Below are positions 58,566-64,000 of a DNA stretch of 64,000 nucleotides, piece after piece. The translations under genes and the position numbers were made by a program. Positions within the stretch are counted from its first letter, which is position 1, and each line of letters starts with the position of its first letter. Under the pieces are notes generated by a model, which was given only the letters and a program-made list of their open reading frames with translations, was not told where the DNA came from and did not search any database. This DNA is from Elusimicrobiota bacterium (lineage in GTDB: Bacteria > Elusimicrobiota > Elusimicrobia > Elusimicrobiales > UBA9959). The DNA is taken from positions 1-64,000 of the forward strand of contig JAPLKI010000019.1 in NCBI GenBank assembly GCA_026388155.1, written 5' to 3'.

Positions 58566-58606
58566 AATTCAGGAGTCGGAATTTAGAATATTCCGACTCC
58601 TGAATT
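58566..58606. terminator. 17-bp perfect inverted repeat, possible terminator
   Basis: Arms AATTCAGGAGTCGGAAT and ATTCCGACTCCTGAATT with a 7-nt loop, between the omega-like gene and the glycosylase gene. There is no T-run, so termination is uncertain; the arms are built of the same AGTC/GAAT words as the heptanucleotide tracts. Confidence 0.5.
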
Positions 58607-58673
58607 ATGACAATCCTCACTAGGTGCCGTACCAAGGCCTATGGCTATCAAACGGCCTCCCGGCTGCAGTTGC

Positions 58674-58991
58674 TTATTTTTTGCCTTTGGCGGTTTCTTT
58701 TTTGGGCTTTTGAGCCGGTTCCTCGCGTTTGACGGACAGGTTGTCATCGATCTCCTGGTCTTTGCGGCAAGCTTCTTCGATTTCCTCGCGGGGGACTTTT
58801 CCACTGATCGCGTCAAGCATCGCCTTTTCTATAAGCTCGGCCATGGGCACATGGCGGAATTCCTCCTGCCGGCGCAAATGGCCGGCCCACTGCATTGCCC
58901 ACACGATATCGGTGTACTTGGACGGACCGTAGTTACATATGAGTTTCTCAAGGATGTCAGCGTCGCTTTCAAGTTTAACCTGCGTCTTCAT
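58674..58991 (-). CDS. Small protein, probable RNA polymerase omega subunit (RpoZ-like)
   Basis: 105 aa. SKYTDIVWAMQWAGHLRR aligns by pattern with the omega helix (NRYxLVxxAAxRARxL), and MLDAISGKVPREEIEE with the AxxEIxxGKI block. The tail is Lys-rich. Order gmk - this gene - (uracil-DNA glycosylase) - priA matches the common bacterial gmk-rpoZ-coaBC-priA order with coaBC missing. AGGAGG-type ribosome site upstream (CCAGGAGGTTTC). Assignment rests on position and weak similarity. Confidence 0.55.
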   Translation of the reverse strand: MKTQVKLESDADILEKLICNYGPSKYTDIVWAMQWAGHLRRQEEFRHVPMAELIEKAMLDAISGKVPREEIEEACRKDQEIDDNLSVKREEPAQKPKKETAKGKK

Positions 58992-59064
58992 GAAACCTCC
59001 TGGGATAGGCTATTAAATACCAGAACGATCGAATTCTGAACAGACAAAGAGCGAACGGCTGCTC

Positions 59065-59745
59065 TTAAATCTTGAATTGCCTTGTGTTCCGTCCGTCACG
59101 GGCAGCCGAAGCCGAAAGTTGCCGGCCGAAAGCCGACACCTTTTCAAGATTGCGCCTGACCTTCAATATCTCAAGGCCGGCTATCGCCGCCACTTCTCTT
59201 ACCGCCTCGTTTAACTTGTCGTTTATTACCAGGTAATCGTAACAGGACGCCACTTTTATCTCTTTACGCGCGGTGGCCAGCCGAAGCGCGATATTTTCCG
59301 GAGCCTCGCCTCTTTTTTTCAGGCGCTGGACCAGGGTTTTAAGGTCCGGCGGCAAAAGAAATACGCTGACCGTTTCCGGAAATATCTTTTTAACCGACCG
59401 GGCCCCTTTGACATCAATGGTCATTACGGGAATCAGGCCTTTCGCAAGCAGGTCCCGCACGGACTTTACCGGCGTGCCATAAAGGTTGCCGTGAACGCTG
59501 GCCCACTCAAGGAGACGTCCGCTGATCCTTCGGCGCTCAAATTCGCGCGCGGAAACAAAGTAATAGTCGCGCCCTTCCTTCTCACCCGGGCGCTTTGGCC
59601 TGGTAGTACAGGTGACGCTAAAGGCAAAACGCTTGTCCAGTTTCAGCAGGCCGCTGCGCACGGCGGACTTCCCGCCCCCCGAGGGGGCGGAGATCACCAT
59701 AGGGAAATATCTGCTTTTCGTCTGCTTCACTATAATTGGCTGCAA
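59065..59745 (-). CDS. gmk: Guanylate kinase
   Basis: 226 aa. P-loop SAPSGGGKSAVRSGLL, GMP-binding TCTTRPKRPGEKEGRDYYFVS, EWASVHGNLYGTP, TIDVKGARSVKKIFPE. Converts GMP to GDP. Slightly longer than average because of a basic C-terminal extension (QLSASAARDGRNTRQFKI). Followed by the omega-like gene. Confidence 0.95.
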   Translation of the reverse strand: MQPIIVKQTKSRYFPMVISAPSGGGKSAVRSGLLKLDKRFAFSVTCTTRPKRPGEKEGRDYYFVSAREFERRRISGRLLEWASVHGNLYGTPVKSVRDLLAKGLIPVMTIDVKGARSVKKIFPETVSVFLLPPDLKTLVQRLKKRGEAPENIALRLATARKEIKVASCYDYLVINDKLNEAVREVAAIAGLEILKVRRNLEKVSAFGRQLSASAARDGRNTRQFKI

Positions 59746-59763
59746 GTGAGACTAAGCTGACTT

Positions 59764-59780
59764 GCGGCACGCTGTGCCGC
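59764..59780. other. Short palindrome between ppdK and gmk
   Basis: GCGGCAC-GCT-GTGCCGC, 7-bp stem just past the ppdK stop; no T-run. Weak terminator candidate. Confidence 0.35.
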
Positions 59781-59783
59781 CGC

Positions 59784-62567
59784 TTACTTGCTCTTTCTCG
59801 GCCTGCTTATCTGGGCCTGCGCCGCAGAGAGAATGGCTATTGGTACCCTGAAAGGGGAACAGGAAACATAGTTGAGGCCTGAGTTATGGCAGAAATCCAC
59901 GCTGGCCGGATCGCCGCCCTGCTCGCCGCAGATGCCTATTTTAAGTTCCTTGCGTGTTTTCCGGCCGCGCTCCACGGTCATTTTTATAAGCTCGCCGACC
60001 CCGGTCTGGTCTATGGTCTGGAACGGATCCACAGGAATAATTTTCTGATCCACATATTCCTTAAGGAAGTAGCCCGAGTCGTCGCGGGAATAGCCGAAGG
60101 TCATTTGGGTAAGATCGTTGGTGCCGAAAGAGAAGAACTGCATGGTCTCGGCCAATTTCCCGGCTATCAGGCAGGCGCGCGGTATTTCTATCATGGTGCC
60201 CACCATATAAACAAGCTTCACGCCTTTCTGCTTTGAAACTTCGGAGTAAACCCTGTGGATAATGGCGGCCTGGTGCGTCACCTCTTTTTCCAGCGATACC
60301 ACGGGTATCATTATGTCCGGGTAAACCTTCACCCCTTCCTTGTGCAGCTCAGCCGCGGCCTCAAAAATAGCACGGGCCTGCATTTCGGTTATCTCGGGAT
60401 AGGTTATACCCAGCCGCACGCCGCGATGGCCCATCATTGGATTTGATTCGCGCAAAGCTGTGGCGCGGGTTTCAAGTTCCTCGTAGGAGATCCCCAGCGA
60501 CTTGCCCAGTTGCTCCAGTTTTTCCTTCTGATGCGGCACGAACTCGTGCAGGGGGGGGTCCATCAGGCGGATGGTGACATGCAGCCCTTCCATCACTTTC
60601 AGGGTTTTCTTGATGTCGTTCTTCATGTGAGGAAAAAGATCGTTAAGAGCGAGCTTCCTTTCCTCAAGAGTTTTGGACATTATCATTTTGCGCAGATTGA
60701 AGAGCGCCTCGTCCGAACCCTTGCCGTAGAACATATGCTCTATACGGAACAAGCCTATGCCCTCGGCGCCGAACTTGCGGGCCGTGGCGGCATCATCCGG
60801 AGTGTCGGCATTGGTCCATACCTTAAGCGCGCGCACTGCGTTGCAAAGCTTAAGAAAGTCGCTAAGCATTTCATTGGACTCACTGGCATCCAGCATGTCC
60901 ATCTTCCCTTTATACACCAGGCCCTTTGAACCGTTAAGGGAAAGCCATTCGCCTTCCTTAAGCACTTCGCCGCCCAGATTGAGGGTTTTGGCCGAAAGAT
61001 CTATTTCCACGCCGGCGCAGCCTACCACGCAGCATTTGCCCCAGCCGCGGGCCACCAGGGCCGCGTGAGAGGTCATACCGCCGCGGGCGGTAAGAATGGC
61101 CTGCGCGGCGCGCATCCCCTCAACATCCTCGGGGTTGGTTTCTTCACGGACCAGAATTACATCTTTGCCTTCTTTGGCCCATTTTACCGCTTCAGCCGCG
61201 GTGAAAACTATCATGCCTCTGGCGCCGCCGGGGCCCGCAGGCAGGCCCTTGCCCAAAGGTTTGGTTTTTAATTCCGCTTTCGGGTCTATTATGGGGTGCA
61301 GGAGCTCGTCAAGCTGGGAAGGGGTAACGCGCATTACAACTTCTTCCCTTGTGGCGAGCTTTTCCTTGTTCATATCTATGGCCATGCGCACAGCCGCCGG
61401 ACCGTTGCGCTTTCCCACGCGGCATTGCAGCATGTAAAGGCGGTCTTTTTCAATGGTGAATTCGATGTCCAGCATGTCGCGGTAATGCTTTTCAAGCTTA
61501 CGGCGTATGGCGGCCAGTTCTTTGTAGGTTTCCGGCATCAGCTGCTCAAGGCTTTTCATGGTCCTGGACTGCTCGCTGCGGCTATCCTCGTTAATAGGGT
61601 TCGGGGTGCGGATGCCGGCCACTACATCTTCGCCCTGGGCGTTTACCAGGAACTCGCCGTAAAAGACATTTTCACCGGTGCCGGGATTGCGGGTAAAACC
61701 CACTCCGGTGGCGCAATCATCGCCCATGTTCCCGAAAACCATGGTCTGCACGGTTACGGCTGTGCCCCACTCTTCGGGTATGCCTTCAATGCGGCGGTAA
61801 GAAATGGCCCGCTTGCCCATCCACGAAGCGAACACCGCTCCGATGGAACCCCAAAGCTGTTCCATTGGTTCGTCGGGAAATTCTTTGCCCAGAACTTCTT
61901 TCACCCTTACCTTGAACTGAGCGGCAAGCGCCTTAAGGTCGTCGGCGGAAAGTTCGGTGTCCTGCTTGACGCCGCGCTTTTCCTTCATTTCTCCCATAAG
62001 GCGGTCAAGCTGTTTGCGTATGCCCATATCGTCGGAGGGCTCGATACCGGCGGCCTTCTCCATTACGACATCGGAATACATCATTATGAGACGGCGGTAG
62101 GCGTCGTAGACGAAACGCGGGTTATTGGTAAGTTTTATCAGGCCGGGAATAGTGGCCTCGGTAAGGCCCACGTTCAAAATGGTTTCCATCATGCCGGGCA
62201 TGGACTTACGCGCGCCTGAGCGCACGGACACCAGAAGGGGGTTTTCGTTGTCGCCGAATTTTTTTCCCATCAGTTCTTCAATACGGCGCAGATTTTTCTC
62301 CACATCCTGGGTGAGGCCTTTCGGGTAGGAGCGCTTGTTGCCCCAGTAATAGGTGCAAAGCTCCGTGGTAAGAGTGAAACCGGGGGGAACGGGCAGGCGC
62401 AGGTCGGGATGGCCGGCCATTTCGGCGAGGTTCGCGCCCTTGCCTCCCAGCAGGTTTTTCATTGATTCTTTGCCGTCGGCCTTGCCGCCGCCGAAGAAAT
62501 AAATAACTTTTTTGGAAATTTTAACGGTCTTTGAAGCCGCTTTGGATTTAACAGCCGTCTTGGGCAT
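59784..62567 (-). CDS. ppdK: Pyruvate, phosphate dikinase
   Basis: 927 aa. N-terminal ATP-grasp (YFFGGGKADG...LLGGKGANLAEMA), swivelling phospho-His domain (LTARGGMTSHAALVARGWGK with the catalytic His), C-terminal PEP/pyruvate barrel (GIGLFRIEHMFY, ending GICGEQGGDPASVDF with the catalytic Cys). Interconverts pyruvate and PEP with ATP/AMP and pyrophosphate. Often serves PPi-dependent glycolysis in anaerobes. Single gene with a basic N-terminal extension (PKTAVKSKAASKTVK). Confidence 0.97.
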   Translation of the reverse strand: MPKTAVKSKAASKTVKISKKVIYFFGGGKADGKESMKNLLGGKGANLAEMAGHPDLRLPVPPGFTLTTELCTYYWGNKRSYPKGLTQDVEKNLRRIEELMGKKFGDNENPLLVSVRSGARKSMPGMMETILNVGLTEATIPGLIKLTNNPRFVYDAYRRLIMMYSDVVMEKAAGIEPSDDMGIRKQLDRLMGEMKEKRGVKQDTELSADDLKALAAQFKVRVKEVLGKEFPDEPMEQLWGSIGAVFASWMGKRAISYRRIEGIPEEWGTAVTVQTMVFGNMGDDCATGVGFTRNPGTGENVFYGEFLVNAQGEDVVAGIRTPNPINEDSRSEQSRTMKSLEQLMPETYKELAAIRRKLEKHYRDMLDIEFTIEKDRLYMLQCRVGKRNGPAAVRMAIDMNKEKLATREEVVMRVTPSQLDELLHPIIDPKAELKTKPLGKGLPAGPGGARGMIVFTAAEAVKWAKEGKDVILVREETNPEDVEGMRAAQAILTARGGMTSHAALVARGWGKCCVVGCAGVEIDLSAKTLNLGGEVLKEGEWLSLNGSKGLVYKGKMDMLDASESNEMLSDFLKLCNAVRALKVWTNADTPDDAATARKFGAEGIGLFRIEHMFYGKGSDEALFNLRKMIMSKTLEERKLALNDLFPHMKNDIKKTLKVMEGLHVTIRLMDPPLHEFVPHQKEKLEQLGKSLGISYEELETRATALRESNPMMGHRGVRLGITYPEITEMQARAIFEAAAELHKEGVKVYPDIMIPVVSLEKEVTHQAAIIHRVYSEVSKQKGVKLVYMVGTMIEIPRACLIAGKLAETMQFFSFGTNDLTQMTFGYSRDDSGYFLKEYVDQKIIPVDPFQTIDQTGVGELIKMTVERGRKTRKELKIGICGEQGGDPASVDFCHNSGLNYVSCSPFRVPIAILSAAQAQISRPRKSK

Positions 62568-62676
62568 AATACAGAGTCCTCCTGATGGATGTGGCCTGGC
62601 AATCCGGGGAAAGGCTTGGACGCCTGTCTATCATGATACTAAATACCTGCGAGTGGTGACAATAAAAAAGAAGTTG

Positions 62677-64000
62677 CTATTCCTTTATTCCTTCCAGATC
62701 CAGGAAGAAAGCGTATTCAAGCGCTGCAAGCCTGAGCGATTCAAAGCGGCCCGATTTGCCGCCGTGGCCCACATCCAGGTCGGTACGCAGCAGCACCAGG
62801 TTTTTATCCGTTTTCATTGCGCGCAGTTTGGCCGCCCACTTGGCCGGTTCCCAATACTGCACCTGTGAATCGTTAAGGCCCGTAGTTATCAGGATATTCG
62901 GATATGCTTTTGCCCCCACATTATCGTAGGGGGAGTAGGAAAGCATATAGTCGTAGAATTCTTTTTTGTTGGGGTTGCCCCATTCGTCATACTCGCCGGT
63001 GGTCAGCGGGATGTCCGGGTCAAGCATGGTTGTGACCACATCCACGAACGGCACCTCGGCAAGCACCCCTTTGTAAAGTTCCGGCGCCATATTTAAAACC
63101 GCGCCCATCAAAAGGCCGCCGGCGGAACCGCCTTCCGCGTAAACATGTCCGGCAGCCGCGTATTTTTGTTCTATAAGGTATTTAGTGGCGTCTATAAAAT
63201 CATAGAACGTGTTCTTCTTTTTCATCTGGCGCCCGTCCTCATACCAGCGCCGGCCCATCTCCGAGCCGCCGCGTATGTGCGGTATCGCGTAAACGAACCC
63301 CCGGTCCAAAAGGCTGAGCCGGACCGAGCTGAAATCCGGGTCGGTGTTGTAACCGTAGGAACCGTAAGAATAAATATAGGCGGGATGCGTGCCGTCGTTT
63401 TTAAAGCCTTTTTTATAGACAAGGGACATGGGCACTTTTTCACCGTCCCGCGCCGTAACCCAAACCCTTTCCGAAATATAATCCTCCGGTTTAAAACCGC
63501 CAAGCACAACCTGCCGCTTCATCAGTTTTCTTTCTTTGGAAGCCATGTGATAGTCATAAACGGATAAAGGCGTGGTAAGGGAATTATATGTAAAGCGCAG
63601 CCAATCGGCGTCATACTCGAAATTATCACCGAAATCCGTCACATAGGCGGGGTCGTCGAATTTTACCAGGTGGGCGTCAGAGGTGGCGCGGTTTATCACG
63701 CGCAGCCGGGGCAGGGCGTCTTCCCGCTCTTTTATCACCAGCCAGTTTCTAAAAACTTCCAGCGACTCGACCAGCACGGAATCACGGTGGGCCAGCAGGT
63801 CGCTCCAGTTCTCGCGGGAGGTTTTATCGTTGGGACAGACCGAAACCTTGAAATTTTTGGCGTCGCCGTTATTTAAAATATAAAAAATCCCGCCTCCGTC
63901 CTCCACATCGTACTCAAGCTTTTCCTGCCGGGGATAAAAAACCTTCAGCCCGTCCTCAGGCGCGTCCGCGCTGAGATAGCGGTATTCCGTGGACAGGGTG
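62677..64000 (-). CDS. ptrB: Oligopeptidase B (prolyl oligopeptidase family), 5'-truncated by the window
   Basis: The frame stays open to the window end; a GTG at 63906 is internal because family-typical sequence continues before it (LSTEYRYLSADAPEDGLKVF). Only the end of the propeller and the whole catalytic domain are visible. Active site: Ser in YAEGGSAGGLLMG, Asp in TGLNDSQVQYWEPAKWA, His in DVGHGGKSGRF. Also YSYGSYGYNTDPDFS and HIRGGSEMGRRWYEDG. Cleaves short peptides after basic residues. No signal can be judged because the N-terminus is missing. Confidence 0.93.
   Translation of the reverse strand, partial: TLSTEYRYLSADAPEDGLKVFYPRQEKLEYDVEDGGGIFYILNNGDAKNFKVSVCPNDKTSRENWSDLLAHRDSVLVESLEVFRNWLVIKEREDALPRLRVINRATSDAHLVKFDDPAYVTDFGDNFEYDADWLRFTYNSLTTPLSVYDYHMASKERKLMKRQVVLGGFKPEDYISERVWVTARDGEKVPMSLVYKKGFKNDGTHPAYIYSYGSYGYNTDPDFSSVRLSLLDRGFVYAIPHIRGGSEMGRRWYEDGRQMKKKNTFYDFIDATKYLIEQKYAAAGHVYAEGGSAGGLLMGAVLNMAPELYKGVLAEVPFVDVVTTMLDPDIPLTTGEYDEWGNPNKKEFYDYMLSYSPYDNVGAKAYPNILITTGLNDSQVQYWEPAKWAAKLRAMKTDKNLVLLRTDLDVGHGGKSGRFESLRLAALEYAFFLDLEGIKE

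Noticed and set aside
58619-58652. Fragment of the structured repeat tail
   Set aside because: Only scattered identity to the CTGCGG...CCAAAGCTATA tail; below what can be told from chance by eye.
61296-62219. 307-aa plus-strand ORF opposite ppdK
   Set aside because: Antisense shadow of a full-length ppdK.

Overview
The window looks like part of the chromosome of an uncultured, moderately GC-rich Gram-negative bacterium. Exported proteins have ordinary signal peptides, one product looks like an outer-membrane barrel, and there is a LolD/MacB-type transporter. The mix of papain-like peptidases, pyruvate phosphate dikinase and complete Kdp potassium uptake would fit a lineage such as Elusimicrobiota, but no rRNA or universal phylogenetic marker was compared, so the phylum is a guess. 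LAYOUT. 1-5.3 kb is an accessory region: the 3' end of a WD40-caspase gene, an EVE-like/PD-(D/E)XK nuclease, a frameshifted NERD-nuclease remnant, a basic small ORF, an AT-rich lipoprotein and two copies of a structured intergenic repeat. 5.3-12.1 kb is a plus-strand envelope operon: DUF4178 membrane protein, spermidine-synthase-like fusion, FemAB-like transferase, DUF350 protein and O-antigen-ligase/TPR protein. A third copy of the structured repeat follows. 12.5-16.5 kb is a minus-strand redox cassette: GlcD-like flavoprotein, 4Fe-4S protein and geranylgeranyl-reductase-family enzyme. 16.6-19.8 kb holds an exported metallo-beta-lactamase-fold protein, a membrane metallophosphoesterase and a flavodoxin-like protein. 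19.9-27.9 kb is a complete kdpFABCDE locus with an extra 20-residue membrane peptide and a KdpE-like operator. 28.2-35.8 kb is rich in exported proteins: two papain-like peptidases, a trypsin-like peptidase, a ParBc_2-like protein, a TPR protein and a Cys-rich protein, plus nitroreductase, flavin reductase and DUF2007 genes. 35.8-39.8 kb is an ABC transporter/FMN-binding-like/outer-membrane operon. 40-64 kb is mostly housekeeping: PilZ and Crp/Fnr regulators, hisS, aspS, lipA, a radical SAM enzyme, an HD hydrolase, asnS, tRNA-Ala, mltG, thpR, tyrS, a degenerate priA, a uracil-DNA glycosylase, an omega-like subunit, gmk, ppdK and a 5'-truncated oligopeptidase B. MAIN UNEXPLAINED STRUCTURES. First, six intergenic arrays of a near-palindromic unit, ATAGGYC-N4-GGCCTAT, mostly at exactly 24-bp spacing, each lie upstream of a gene for a predicted exported protein; three of those promoters also carry FNR-type TTGAT-N4-ATCAA boxes. 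Together they suggest a secretion or degradation regulon. Second, a roughly 330-bp element occurs in three copies, each with a 17-23-bp helix closing a loop of exactly 70 nt and compensatory base changes between copies, so it probably acts as RNA; a tiny hairpin has inserted into two of the copies at different positions. Third, tandem heptanucleotide repeats of several sequence families fill many gaps between genes and have entered coding regions.
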